From assembly GCF_024345185.1 (NCBI RefSeq), contig NZ_BROB01000012.1, positions 20,888 through 84,887 of the forward strand: 64,000 nucleotides of DNA, given 5' to 3'. Every line of letters starts with the position of its first letter. Position 1 is the stretch's first letter. Made by a program: the position numbers and the translations under genes. Source of the DNA: Levilactobacillus humaensis (GTDB taxonomy: Bacteria; Bacillota; Bacilli; Lactobacillales; Lactobacillaceae). Below are positions 27,181 through 35,687 of the stretch, in pieces. Under the pieces are notes generated by a model that was not told the DNA's origin, made no database searches, and saw only the letters and a list, made by a program, of their open reading frames with translations.

Positions 27181-27702
27181 GTGTATCGATTATCAAAGTT
27201 ACGTTTTGGTTTTCCCATTGGCTTATTGATTATGCTGCTGCTAGACGGCAGTTTGAGTCATATTTTCAGTAGCCAAATGTTTAATTACCCCACGGTCATG
27301 GTGAGCCACCTGGTCGTGTTATGGTTAGTCACGGCCGTCCTCTACGAGGAGAATGTGACGATGCCATTGGGTCGCTGGGCCATTGTGGCCGGGGCCATCT
27401 TTGATCTGTACTACACGGGGATTTTTGGGATTTACATTTTTATCTTTCCCTTAATCGTGTATGTGACGCGGATTATGGTGACCTACATTAGTCCCAACTT
27501 TCTGAGTGGACTATTAATTTACTTTATTGATATTACTTTAGTTGAGGGGCTAGGATTTTTGGCTAGTCGTGTGGTGCATATGACCGTTATCTCTGGGAGT
27601 TCATTTCTGGTGAATACCTTAGGTCCCACACTGGCTCTGAATCTCGCGTTGTATGTCATCTTATATTTCCCGATTCGTTGGGTGTATAATTGGTTAAATT
27701 AG
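27181..27702 (+). CDS. mreD: Rod-shape determining protein MreD
   Basis: 173 residues with five or six membrane segments, which is usual for MreD. It opens with GFPIGLLIMLLLDGSLSHIF. It is an integral membrane part of the elongasome that binds MreC and the RodA/PBP2 pair. The GTG start at 27181 has AGGGGGG upstream. The sequence is poorly conserved, so the call rests on size, topology and position between mreC and minC. Confidence 0.92.
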   Translation: MYRLSKLRFGFPIGLLIMLLLDGSLSHIFSSQMFNYPTVMVSHLVVLWLVTAVLYEENVTMPLGRWAIVAGAIFDLYYTGIFGIYIFIFPLIVYVTRIMVTYISPNFLSGLLIYFIDITLVEGLGFLASRVVHMTVISGSSFLVNTLGPTLALNLALYVILYFPIRWVYNWLN

Positions 27703-27720
27703 GTGAAGGGAACGAACGCT

Positions 27721-28392
27721 ATGCAAGCTGCCGTATTACGGGGAACGCAAAACGGCTATGATCTGGTGCTGAAGCAGTCAGCCAGTTTTGAACAGATTCT
27801 GGTTGATCTGAAGGCATTGCTGGAGAAACTCAAGACCGATCCCAAGGCATTGGAGACGACCAAAGTGTCGTTGGATGTGCTGACTGAGGATCGTCTCTTG
27901 ACGGCCGATGAAAAAGCTCAAATTGAAGAAATGGTGGGGAATTACCCACGCTTTGAAATCCACAAGATTGCGGCTAACGTGATCACCGTTGACGATGCCA
28001 TTCAACTCCGCGAACGTGAGAACGTTCATCTGTTGAGTAAGGTTATTCGTAACGGACAAGAGGTCGTCATGCAAGGGGATGTTCTCTTCCTGGGAACGAT
28101 CCACGAGGGTGGCAAGCTCCGGACGACGGGCAATATCTTTTCGATGGGCGACGTGAGCGGCATCTTGCAAGCCGGCTATCCCGATGATGAATCCAAGCTG
28201 ATTATGGGAAATCTTCATAGTGCCCAACAGGTTCGTATTGCCGAACAGTTTGACATTATCGAATCGGAACAACTGGCCGATTCTCGTCAAACGATCGCGT
28301 ATGTGAACGATCTTCATGTGTTGTCATACGGTAAGCTGGCACAACTAAAGAAGATTAATCCGAAGTTATATAACCAGATTGGAGGAATTTAG
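27721..28392 (+). CDS. minC: Septum site-determining protein MinC
   Basis: 223 residues. The N-terminal domain (about 1-100) inhibits FtsZ assembly. The C-terminal beta-helix domain (about 110-200) has VVMQGDVLFLGTIHEGGKLRTTGN split in two turns and the MGDVSGILQAGYP motif that dimerises and binds MinD. The ATG at 27721 has AAGGGAA 9 bases upstream; a GTG at 27703 has no site. It is translated just before minD (2-base gap). Confidence 0.93.
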   Translation: MQAAVLRGTQNGYDLVLKQSASFEQILVDLKALLEKLKTDPKALETTKVSLDVLTEDRLLTADEKAQIEEMVGNYPRFEIHKIAANVITVDDAIQLRERENVHLLSKVIRNGQEVVMQGDVLFLGTIHEGGKLRTTGNIFSMGDVSGILQAGYPDDESKLIMGNLHSAQQVRIAEQFDIIESEQLADSRQTIAYVNDLHVLSYGKLAQLKKINPKLYNQIGGI

Positions 28393-28394
28393 TT

Positions 28395-29201
28395 ATGGGA
28401 AAAGCAATTGTCATCACCTCTGGTAAAGGTGGGGTTGGTAAGACGACCACCAGTGCCAATATCGGAACGGCGTTAGCCTTAATGGGCAAACGGGTGTGTC
28501 TGATGGATCTGGATATCGGTCTGCGAAACTTGGACGTGGTCTTAGGTCTCGATAACCGCATTATTTATGATATCGTTGACGTCGCTGAAGGTCGGGCTAA
28601 GCTCCCCCAAGCGTTGGTCAAGGACAAGCGGTTTGACGACAAGCTCTACCTATTACCAGCCGCTCAAAACACCGACAAGAGTGCCTTACAACCGGAACAA
28701 GTTAAGGAAATCGTCGATGAATTGAAACCAGAATACGACTATGTTCTGATCGACTGTCCAGCCGGAATTGAACAAGGCTTCATGAACGCCGTTGCTGGTG
28801 CCGATGCCGCTATTGTGGTGACGACGCCAGAAATTTCCGCCGTTCGGGATGCCGATCGGGTCGTTGGTCTGTTGGAACAACATCCACTGACCGAAGCCCC
28901 ACGGCTGTTAATCAACCGGATTCGCCGGAACATGATGCAGGACGGGTCCATGATGGATATCGATGAGATTACCCATCATCTGGGTATCGAACTACTCGGG
29001 ATCATCTTTGATGATGACGCCGTGATCACGACGTCTAACCAAGGGGAACCCATCGTCATGCAAACCGATAATCCCGCTTCTCAAGGGTACCGGAATGTTG
29101 CGCGGCGCCTTGAGGGTGAAACGGTGCCATTGATGAAGATTGAAGCCGAAGCCCCAACTGGGTTCTGGCACAAGGTCAGTGGCTGGTTCCATCGCGGGTA
29201 G
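28395..29201 (+). CDS. minD: Septum site-determining ATPase MinD
   Basis: 268 residues, deviant Walker A SGKGGVGKTTTSANIG at residues 9-24, with switch motifs LDIGLRNLDVVLG and VLIDCPAGIEQG. The last residues (GFWHKVSGWFHRG) form the amphipathic membrane-targeting helix. ATP-bound MinD brings MinC to the membrane to block division away from midcell. It ends the mre-min cluster. No clear terminator follows; the promoter of the next leader begins 34 bases later. Confidence 0.96.
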   Translation: MGKAIVITSGKGGVGKTTTSANIGTALALMGKRVCLMDLDIGLRNLDVVLGLDNRIIYDIVDVAEGRAKLPQALVKDKRFDDKLYLLPAAQNTDKSALQPEQVKEIVDELKPEYDYVLIDCPAGIEQGFMNAVAGADAAIVVTTPEISAVRDADRVVGLLEQHPLTEAPRLLINRIRRNMMQDGSMMDIDEITHHLGIELLGIIFDDDAVITTSNQGEPIVMQTDNPASQGYRNVARRLEGETVPLMKIEAEAPTGFWHKVSGWFHRG

Positions 29202-29234
29202 CGTTGTAACCGACGGCTAAATTTTCAATAAAGC

Positions 29235-29263
29235 TTGACGGCGATTGAAAAAGATCGTAGTAT
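29235..29263 (+). promoter_or_regulatory. Promoter of the histidine T-box leader
   Basis: TTGACG (29235-29240), a 17-base spacer and TAGTAT (29258-29263). Confidence 0.65.
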
Positions 29264-29284
29264 GTTGTCAATGAATCAATAACG

Positions 29285-29529
29285 TTGAACAGAAGAGTAG
29301 GTCACCAAAGTCTCAACAGAAAGCCCGGTCGATGGAAACGGGTGTCCTTGGTTAACCGAAACACATCTGTGAGTTGGTCGTCTGAATCTAGTAGGACGAC
29401 CCGGGGTAGCCCGTTATCGCTGGAGTTGCTAGCAACTCGCTGAGGTTAGACCAGTGATGGTTTAACAAACAGAGGTGGAACCACGATGTGATCGTCCTCT
29501 TAGGTCTACGGACCTAAGGGGACTTTTTT
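29285..29529 (+). promoter_or_regulatory. T-box leader, specifier CAC (His), first expression platform
   Basis: This is a complete T-box. Stem I base ACAGA/TCTGT encloses the specifier loop, AGAGTA on the 5' side and GAAA-CAC-A on the 3' side, so the specifier is CAC at 29362-29364. By the same alignment the valS leader reads GTA. Stem II is GGTCGTC/GACGACC, and stem III is GAGTTG/CAACTC. The T-box AGAGGTGGAACCACG (29471-29485) has A where the consensus has G (ACCGCG). The antiterminator pairs AGAGG with CCTCT. Terminator 1 is at 29494-29529. It should sense uncharged tRNA-His. Confidence 0.85.
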
Positions 29530-29644
29530 ATTTTTGTGGCAGCGGGCAACTCCCTGAGTCGGTGTGGCGTGAGCCCATCGAGCACATGAGGTGGAACCGC
29601 GGTCGAACGCCCTCTTGAGAGTTGATCTCAAGAGGGCGTTTTTT
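29530..29644 (+). promoter_or_regulatory. Second T-box antiterminator/terminator unit in tandem
   Basis: A second T-box, TGAGGTGGAACCGCGGT, is at 29587-29603, and terminator 2 (ACGCCCTCTTGAGA/TCTCAAGAGGGCGT plus a T run) is at 29607-29644. Only about 57 bases separate it from terminator 1, and they hold one stem (GGGC/GCCC) and no stem I or specifier. It is a duplicated expression platform without its own codon-reading domain. Confidence 0.8.
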
Positions 29645-29666
29645 AGTTGAAGAGAGGATGATTGCC

Positions 29667-30308
29667 ATGAATTATGTGAGTCAAATTTTACCATCGTTAA
29701 TTTCGGGAACCGGCACGACGCTGTCGATTTTCTTCTGGACGTTAATTATTTCTGTCCCATTAGGGATCTTAGTGGGGTTGGGGATGATTACCAATTTCAA
29801 ACCCTTAACCTGGTTGATTGATGTCTACGTGTGGTTAATGCGAGGAACCCCACTGTTGTTGCAACTCATCTTCGTCTTCTACGGCCTTCCCATTATTGGC
29901 ATCGTGTTCCAACGTTACGATGCGGCGCTGTTCGCCTTTATCTTAAATTACACGGCCTACTTCGCTGAAATCTTCCGGGGTGGCTTACAAGCTATTCCCG
30001 TAGGACAGTACGAAAGCGCGCGCGTCTTACGGCTGACAAATTGGCAGACCTTACGTAAGATCGTCATTCCCCAAGTGGTCAAAATCGTGCTCCCTTCAAT
30101 TGGTAATGAGGTTATCAATTTGATTAAGGATTCTTCACTGGTCTACGTCATTGGTCTGGGTGACCTCCTGCGAGCCGGAAATGTGGCCATGGCCCGCGAC
30201 GTCACACTCGTTCCAATGGTGTTGGTTGCCGTTATTTACTTGTTACTCACAGCGGTTTGCACAGTGGTCCTGAAGCGATTAGAGAAGCACTACAGCGCTT
30301 GGCGTTAG
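29667..30308 (+). CDS. Amino-acid ABC transporter permease (predicted histidine)
   Basis: 213 residues with about five membrane segments. It belongs to the His/Glu/Gln/Arg permease family, with the EAA-type loop ESARVLRLTNWQTLRKIVIPQ. RGTPLLLQLIFVFYGLP is the family signature. It forms the membrane channel of the uptake system encoded by this three-gene operon. Preceding control by a His-type T-box suggests histidine; this is inference supported by the hisXYZ-like transporters described in Lactobacillales. The ATG at 29667 has AGAGAGG 9 bases upstream; the ATG at 29658 overlaps that site. Confidence 0.88.
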   Translation: MNYVSQILPSLISGTGTTLSIFFWTLIISVPLGILVGLGMITNFKPLTWLIDVYVWLMRGTPLLLQLIFVFYGLPIIGIVFQRYDAALFAFILNYTAYFAEIFRGGLQAIPVGQYESARVLRLTNWQTLRKIVIPQVVKIVLPSIGNEVINLIKDSSLVYVIGLGDLLRAGNVAMARDVTLVPMVLVAVIYLLLTAVCTVVLKRLEKHYSAWR

Positions 30309-30325
30309 AGAAAGGGTGACAATCA

Positions 30326-30961
30326 ATGCTAGAACTTAAAAACATTACGAAAAGATTTGCCGGTAAATTAATCTTGGATGGCGTGAACTTAACCGTTAAC
30401 GATGGTCAGATCCTCACCATCGTCGGGCCTTCCGGTGCCGGTAAGACGACTCTGTTACGATGTATCAGTGGTCTGGAAGAAACCGATAGTGGGGACTTCT
30501 TCTTAGACGGCCAGCCCTTCAATCCCGTCACCAACCGCAATAACGACACGGTGATTGGCGTGGTCTTCCAAGACTTTCAACTGTTTCCTAATTTGACGGT
30601 GCTTCAAAACGTGACACTGGCCCCAACCATGGTGCTTAAGCAGAGCAAGGCCGAGGCCGAAGCCACTGCGCAACGGTTGTTGAAACAACTGAACCTGGAT
30701 GGTAAGGCAGATCTGTATCCTTACGAATTATCCGGGGGCCAGAAACAACGGGTGGCCATTGTGCGGGCATTGGCCATGCGGCCTAAGCTCCTGTGCTACG
30801 ACGAACCCACGTCGGCGTTGGATCCAGACCTACGTAAAGAAGTAGAAGAGATTATTTTAAAACTGAAGGCCGAGGGCATGACTCAGATTGTGGTCACCCA
30901 CGATATCCCATTTGCGGAATCGATTGCCGATCAGATGTTACGGGTAGAAGCGAAGAGTTAG
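30326..30961 (+). CDS. Amino-acid ABC transporter ATP-binding protein (predicted histidine)
   Basis: 211 residues. Walker A is GPSGAGKTTL (about 34-43), Q-loop VVFQDFQLFP, signature LSGGQKQRVAIVRAL, Walker B LLCYDEPTSALDP and the H-loop VVTHDI. All catalytic parts are present although it is about 30 residues shorter than typical GlnQ-type ATPases, since the C-terminus ends soon after the H-loop. It drives uptake with the neighbouring permease and binding protein. It starts 17 bases after the permease gene. Confidence 0.92.
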   Translation: MLELKNITKRFAGKLILDGVNLTVNDGQILTIVGPSGAGKTTLLRCISGLEETDSGDFFLDGQPFNPVTNRNNDTVIGVVFQDFQLFPNLTVLQNVTLAPTMVLKQSKAEAEATAQRLLKQLNLDGKADLYPYELSGGQKQRVAIVRALAMRPKLLCYDEPTSALDPDLRKEVEEIILKLKAEGMTQIVVTHDIPFAESIADQMLRVEAKS

Positions 30962-30973
30962 GAGTGAGTTACC

Positions 30974-31822
30974 ATGAGAAGAAAATTCGGACGCTGGGCA
31001 GTGTTGCTCACGGTACTGCTGACTCTGGGCACGACGTTGGCCGGCTGCGGTCAGTCTGCTAAACAGGCCGATACGCGCGATACCTGGTCACGGATTCAAC
31101 GGCGAAAAAAGGTGGTCATTGGCCTTGACGATAGCTTCGTACCGATGGGCTTTCGCCAAAAGAGTGGGAAGCTGGTCGGCTATGACATTGACCTCGCCCG
31201 GGCCGTATTCAAACAATACGGGATCAAGGTTGATTTTCAAACCATTGACTGGTCCATGAATGCCACGGAGTTGCGCAACGGCACGATTGATTTGATTTGG
31301 AACGGGTATTCAATCACACCGGAACGGGCGAAGAAAGTGGCCTTCTCGCGGACGTACTTGAACAATGACCAAGTATTGGTTACGTTAAAGAAGAGCGGCA
31401 TTAGTAGCTTTGCCGGGATGCAGGGCAAGGTTCTAGGCGCGCAAAGTGGTTCCTCCGGCTACAATGATATTGAGGATTATCCCAAGGTCTTTAAGAACCG
31501 GATTAAGAATCACGCCGCTGTCCAGTATGATTCCTTTACCAACGCCTTCATCGACCTGAACGCCGGTCGGATTCAAGGCCTGCTCATCGACAGCACCTAT
31601 GCCAACTACTACATTAAGCACCAACAGCATCCTGAAGACTTCAAGGTTACCGTGGGGAGCTTCCCTAAGGAACAATTTGCGGTGGGGATGCGTAAAGGGG
31701 ACGTGACCCTTCGGAACAAAATTAACCGGGGGTTAGCCCGAACTGCTAAGGATGGTCAGCTAGCCAAGATTAATCAAAAGTGGTTTGGTGGAAACGTGGA
31801 TACACCATTACTGAAAAAATAA
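30974..31822 (+). CDS. Amino-acid ABC transporter substrate-binding lipoprotein (predicted histidine)
   Basis: 282 residues. A signal peptide ends in the lipobox LAGC, so the mature protein is lipid-anchored outside the cell. The SBP family 3 fold shows in KKVVIGLDDSFVPMGFRQKSGKLVGYDIDLARAVFKQYG (two motifs), WNGYSITPERAKKVAFS and LGAQSGSSGYNDI. It captures the amino acid for the permease. Histidine as ligand is inferred only from the T-box. The ATG at 30974 has TTAGGAG upstream. A hairpin without a T run follows at 31834-31862. Confidence 0.9.
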   Translation: MRRKFGRWAVLLTVLLTLGTTLAGCGQSAKQADTRDTWSRIQRRKKVVIGLDDSFVPMGFRQKSGKLVGYDIDLARAVFKQYGIKVDFQTIDWSMNATELRNGTIDLIWNGYSITPERAKKVAFSRTYLNNDQVLVTLKKSGISSFAGMQGKVLGAQSGSSGYNDIEDYPKVFKNRIKNHAAVQYDSFTNAFIDLNAGRIQGLLIDSTYANYYIKHQQHPEDFKVTVGSFPKEQFAVGMRKGDVTLRNKINRGLARTAKDGQLAKINQKWFGGNVDTPLLKK

Positions 31823-31999
31823 ATTGGTATTCTGAGGGTCCGGGACAGTCGTCTGGGGCCCTTTACCGTGTTTTCGGACTTATCAGCCGGCTATGACCGA
31901 TCAAAACTCGGTGAAAATGAAAGTGGTTGCTTGTATTTACCGGTTAGTTCCCTTATCATTAAACACCGATTAGACTTTTGTCAGAGGAGGATTCTGCGC
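31823..31999 (+). other. Spacer with weak hairpins before ymfF
   Basis: AGGGTCC pairs with GGGCCCT at about 31834-31862 with only TTT after it, a weak terminator. ACCGA/TCGGT forms a small hairpin at about 31897. No gene is visible. Confidence 0.4.
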
Positions 32000-33280
32000 G
32001 TGCATTTTCGCATAAAAAATGGGGTAACTCTCGATTTGTTACCCACTAAACAATTCAAAACTGTCGGCATCAAAGTGGACTTTGTGGCGCCGCTTCAAGC
32101 GATGGCCATTACAGGCAGAGCCCTCTTAGCCCAGGTGCTCGAGACGAGCACGGAACAGTACCCAACACAAACGGCCTTGGCTCGTGAGTTGTCTCGTCTT
32201 TACGGGGCAACGTTTGGGATCAGTGTCCTAAAGCTTGGGACCAAGCATGTGATTCGCTTGACCTGCTCGGTGGTTGATGAGCAGTATCTGGCAAATTATG
32301 CAGATGATGCGCCTTTATTCGAGCGGGGGATGGACCTGTTAAAGCAGGTGTTATTCGCACCACTATTGCCAGGTGGCAACTTTGATCCGGCAACCTTTAC
32401 GCAACAACGTCAGAACCTTTATACGGCCATCAAGTCACTGGATGACGACAAGCAGTACCTGGCCAATCGTCGTTTGCAGGAGCTACTCTTCACGGGTCAG
32501 CCAACCCAAGCGATGAATGCGTTGGGTGATCTGCACGTTTTGAGTGGGCTGTCAGCCACAGATATTTTAGGAACTTACCATGACATGTTGGCCAATGACG
32601 CGGTTCACGTGGCTGTGATTGGGGATGTGACGGCTGAACGCGTTCAGTCTGCCCTGGCGCAGTGGCCACTCGATGACCGGACGGAACCGACTAGTGATCC
32701 CTACTATCATTGGGATGCTCGGAAACAGGTTCAGGTCGGTGATGACCTGGCACCGGTCGTTCAAGCAAAATTAAATCTCGGGTATCAGTTACCCGTTTAT
32801 CGTAACGATCCAGACTTTATGGCCGCGGTGGTCTTTAATGCGGCCTTTGGGGGTAGCCCCTTGTCGCTTCTCTTTACCAATGTGCGTGAGAAGGCCAGTC
32901 TGGCCTACTATGCTAGCAGCGGCTACAATCCCTTTAATGGGACGTTGACGGTGCAGGCCGGGATCCAAGCGGAGAATCAAAAACGTGTGGAAACGATTAT
33001 TGGGGAACAGTTAGCTGCTATGCAACGGGGAGAGCTCCCTGCGACTCTGTTAGATGAAGTTAAGGCTAGTCTGTTGAATGCCCGTTTATCGGCACTCGAC
33101 AGTCCCCAACGCCGGCTGACTGGGCTGCTCAACGTGCAATTGACGCACCTGAGTGAACCCCTGGCAACCTGGCAAGAAAAGCTCATGGCGATCACGGCTG
33201 ACGATGTGGCTCGGGTCGCTAAACGCGTGACGCTTCAGGCCACGTACTGCTTACATGGAGGTGACCAAAGTGCTGAATAA
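32000..33280 (+). CDS. ymfF: M16-family peptidase-like protein YmfF (non-catalytic)
   Basis: 426 residues with the M16 insulinase fold. It opens FRIKNGVTLDLLPTKQFKT. The HxxEH zinc motif is absent where it would be expected in the N-terminal domain, so it is a non-catalytic partner of the next gene product. The C-terminal part keeps VVFNAAFGGSPLSLLFTNVREKASLAYYASS. M16 proteases often work as an active and inactive pair. The GTG start at 32000 has AGAGGAGG upstream; longer in-frame versions lack a site. Substrate unknown. Confidence 0.88.
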   Translation: MHFRIKNGVTLDLLPTKQFKTVGIKVDFVAPLQAMAITGRALLAQVLETSTEQYPTQTALARELSRLYGATFGISVLKLGTKHVIRLTCSVVDEQYLANYADDAPLFERGMDLLKQVLFAPLLPGGNFDPATFTQQRQNLYTAIKSLDDDKQYLANRRLQELLFTGQPTQAMNALGDLHVLSGLSATDILGTYHDMLANDAVHVAVIGDVTAERVQSALAQWPLDDRTEPTSDPYYHWDARKQVQVGDDLAPVVQAKLNLGYQLPVYRNDPDFMAAVVFNAAFGGSPLSLLFTNVREKASLAYYASSGYNPFNGTLTVQAGIQAENQKRVETIIGEQLAAMQRGELPATLLDEVKASLLNARLSALDSPQRRLTGLLNVQLTHLSEPLATWQEKLMAITADDVARVAKRVTLQATYCLHGGDQSAE

Positions 33281-34559
33281 GGAAAGTTACGACCGACTGG
33301 GTGAGAGTATCTATCAGACGACGCTGGCCAATGGCCTCCGGGTGATTTTGATGCCCAAGGCCGGTTTTCACAAGACCTTTGCCATCATGACGACCGACTA
33401 CGGTGCCGTGGACAATGCTTTTGTTCCGAGAGATCAGACCGAACCCGTACGCTTGCCAGATGGGATTGCGCACTTCCTGGAACATAAATTATTTGAAAAA
33501 GAAGACCACGATGCCTTTGACCTATTTGGTCAGTATGGGGCCTCAGCCAATGCCTTTACCAGCTTTACCCAGACCAGCTACCTCTTTGCGACGACGAGCC
33601 ATTTGAAAGAAAATCTTGATATTCTCATGGATTTCGTTCAACAGCCGTACTTTACGGCGGCGACGGTCAATAAGGAAAAGGGGATCATCGGCCAAGAAAT
33701 TAAAATGTACGATGATGACCCCGGTTGGCAAAGCTACTTTGGCATGATTGGCAATCTGTATCCCAAGGAACCACTGCACATTGACATCGCCGGCACGGTG
33801 GACTCAATCGCTAAGATTACGGCGGACGATCTCTACACGGCCTACAACACGTTCTACCATCCTAGTAACATGAGTCTCGTGGTGGTAGGACAGTTGGACC
33901 CCGAAGAAACCCTGAGTTGGATTTCTGACAATCAGGATCACAAAACGTTTGGGCCAGCTAGTCCTATTCGGCGAGTGGCTAGCGAACAATCGACGCCAGC
34001 AGATATCCCGGCGACGCAGACGCGTCACCTGGCCGTGACTCGGCCCCGGGTTAACCTCGGGTTACGTGGCTTTGACACGGTACCAGCCGGCCGGGCAGGC
34101 TTAAAGTACAGTGCGGCCATTTCGCTGATGTTTGACCTGTTATTCAACGACAGTGGGGATAACTATCTACGTTTGTATGATGCAAACATTATTGACGATA
34201 GCTTTGGCTATGACTTCCAGGTTCAGCGGGGCGCACATTTTGCCCAGCTGACCGGTGATACCGACCAACCTGAACAATTTGCCCAGGAATTGACGGCTAT
34301 TTTACAGGATGCACCGGCCCAATTAAAGGCTGCTGAACCGCAATTTGTATTAGTCAAACAAGAGGCAATCGGACGAATTGTGGGGGCCATGAACTCGGTG
34401 GAAGCTATTGCTAATCAATACGATGGGCCTCTCTTCTCCGGAGCCACCATTTTCGACGAGTTGGCCATTCTGGAAAACTTGACGTTCGCTGATCTGCAAG
34501 AAGCCTCTGAGGCTTTCTTGTCAGCCAGCCAACAGACGATTCATACCATCCTGCCTTAA
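33270..34559 (+). CDS. ymfH: M16-family metallopeptidase YmfH (catalytic)
   Basis: 429 residues. The zinc motif HxxEH is present as HFLEH in DGIAHFLEHKLFEKE (about residue 70), with the downstream glutamate region NKEKGIIGQEIKMYDDDPGW. It pairs with the inactive YmfF, whose reading frame it overlaps by 11 bases, indicating coupled translation. In B. subtilis the pair lies upstream of ymfM (rodZ), pgsA, cinA and recA, the same order as here. The GTG start at 33270 has GGAGG upstream; an ATG at 33255 overlaps that site. Confidence 0.9.
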   Translation: MLNKESYDRLGESIYQTTLANGLRVILMPKAGFHKTFAIMTTDYGAVDNAFVPRDQTEPVRLPDGIAHFLEHKLFEKEDHDAFDLFGQYGASANAFTSFTQTSYLFATTSHLKENLDILMDFVQQPYFTAATVNKEKGIIGQEIKMYDDDPGWQSYFGMIGNLYPKEPLHIDIAGTVDSIAKITADDLYTAYNTFYHPSNMSLVVVGQLDPEETLSWISDNQDHKTFGPASPIRRVASEQSTPADIPATQTRHLAVTRPRVNLGLRGFDTVPAGRAGLKYSAAISLMFDLLFNDSGDNYLRLYDANIIDDSFGYDFQVQRGAHFAQLTGDTDQPEQFAQELTAILQDAPAQLKAAEPQFVLVKQEAIGRIVGAMNSVEAIANQYDGPLFSGATIFDELAILENLTFADLQEASEAFLSASQQTIHTILP

Positions 34560-34625
34560 GGGGAGGTTAAGAATCGTTTAAATCCAGATTTATCGGCCCT
34601 CTGGCTAAAAATGCGCCAGTGCCTA

Positions 34626-34634
34626 TGCTATACT
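34626..34634 (+). promoter_or_regulatory. Extended -10 promoter of rodZ
   Basis: TGCTATACT, an extended -10 about 38 bases before the rodZ start. Confidence 0.55.
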
Positions 34635-34671
34635 GCTAATAGAGAAATTTTGAACAGGTGGAGAGTTTATA

Positions 34672-35610
34672 ATGAGTGAAAATAAAATAACTTTGGGGAA
34701 AACGTTGCGTGACGCTCGGATTGCTAAGGGCTTTACCTTAGACGATTTGCAGCAAACGACGAAGATTCAAAAACGCTACCTCATCGCAATTGAAGACCAA
34801 AACTTTGATGAATTACCAGGGGACTTTTACGTTCGGGCGTTCATCAAGCAGTACGCGGACATGGTGGATCTGGACGGTGGCGAACTGTTGAAGCAATTCG
34901 ACAGTACCTTGCCAAGCACCCAGACCCAAGAATATGTCGATAAGGTTAACGAAAACAATCCGGAAACCCGCTCACAACAGCGTAAGGTGGACGACCGTTA
35001 CGTCAAACTACGGCGGACGGTACCAGTGATTGGTATCGTGATCGTGGTGTTAGCGGTGCTCCTCGGGATCTGGATGGCGGCGGCCCACAGTGGTAGCTCA
35101 ACTAAGAAAGATAACGTCGACAGCAGTTCCGTCAGCGTTTCAGGTAGCTCCGAGAAGAAGACCAGTAGCTCGGCTAAGAGCAAGTCGTCTTCCAAGAAAG
35201 CTTCCTCCAAGAAGGTGACGAAGACGCCTGTGTTTAAGCAATTGAGCACGACGACTTCTGGCTCTACTTGGCAGGTTAAGAACGTTTCCTCTAAGCCTAA
35301 GTTGAAGTTGTCCGCTTCATCGAGTGCTTGGATGTCCGTCAGTGTTGCTGGGTCGACGGTTTGGCAGGGAACCTTGTCTGCCTCAACGTCACACAGCATG
35401 CGAATTCCAAGTTCCGCAACCAGTGTGACCTTCAACTTTGGGAATGCGCCGGCAACCAAGGTTAAAGTTGATGGCGAAACGTTCCACTTCAACTCTGCAA
35501 CCAGTACCAGTGCTGCTTCAAGTACGTCCGATTCAACATCAACGGACACAACGAGTTCCAGCACGACGACTTCGTCGCAGGTTCAAGCAGTTACCCTAGA
35601 ATTTAAATAA
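34672..35610 (+). CDS. rodZ: RodZ-like cytoskeletal HTH membrane protein
   Basis: 312 residues. The N-terminal helix-turn-helix (about 8-75: LGKTLRDARIAKGFTLDDLQQTTKIQKRYL) binds MreB. One membrane segment follows at about 116-138 (VPVIGIVIVVLAVLLGIWMAA). The outside has a Ser/Lys-rich linker, a small beta domain (DUF4115-like, about 185-275) and a Ser/Thr-rich tail. RodZ links MreB to the elongation machinery. The Ser/Thr-rich regions differ in base composition and are typically variable. Start 34672 has AGGTGGAG upstream. Confidence 0.9.
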   Translation: MSENKITLGKTLRDARIAKGFTLDDLQQTTKIQKRYLIAIEDQNFDELPGDFYVRAFIKQYADMVDLDGGELLKQFDSTLPSTQTQEYVDKVNENNPETRSQQRKVDDRYVKLRRTVPVIGIVIVVLAVLLGIWMAAAHSGSSTKKDNVDSSSVSVSGSSEKKTSSSAKSKSSSKKASSKKVTKTPVFKQLSTTTSGSTWQVKNVSSKPKLKLSASSSAWMSVSVAGSTVWQGTLSASTSHSMRIPSSATSVTFNFGNAPATKVKVDGETFHFNSATSTSAASSTSDSTSTDTTSSSTTTSSQVQAVTLEFK

Positions 35611-35615
35611 AGTAG

Positions 35616-35651
35616 AAGCGGGTCGGTCCGTGGCGGCCGACACGCTTTTTT
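35616..35651 (+). terminator. Terminator between rodZ and pgsA
   Basis: AAGCGGGTCGG pairs with CCGACACGCTT, with two mismatches, followed by TTTTTT. Confidence 0.75.
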
Positions 35652-35687
35652 GATGACAAGTTTTGGTATTTGAAGGAGGAAATTTCT

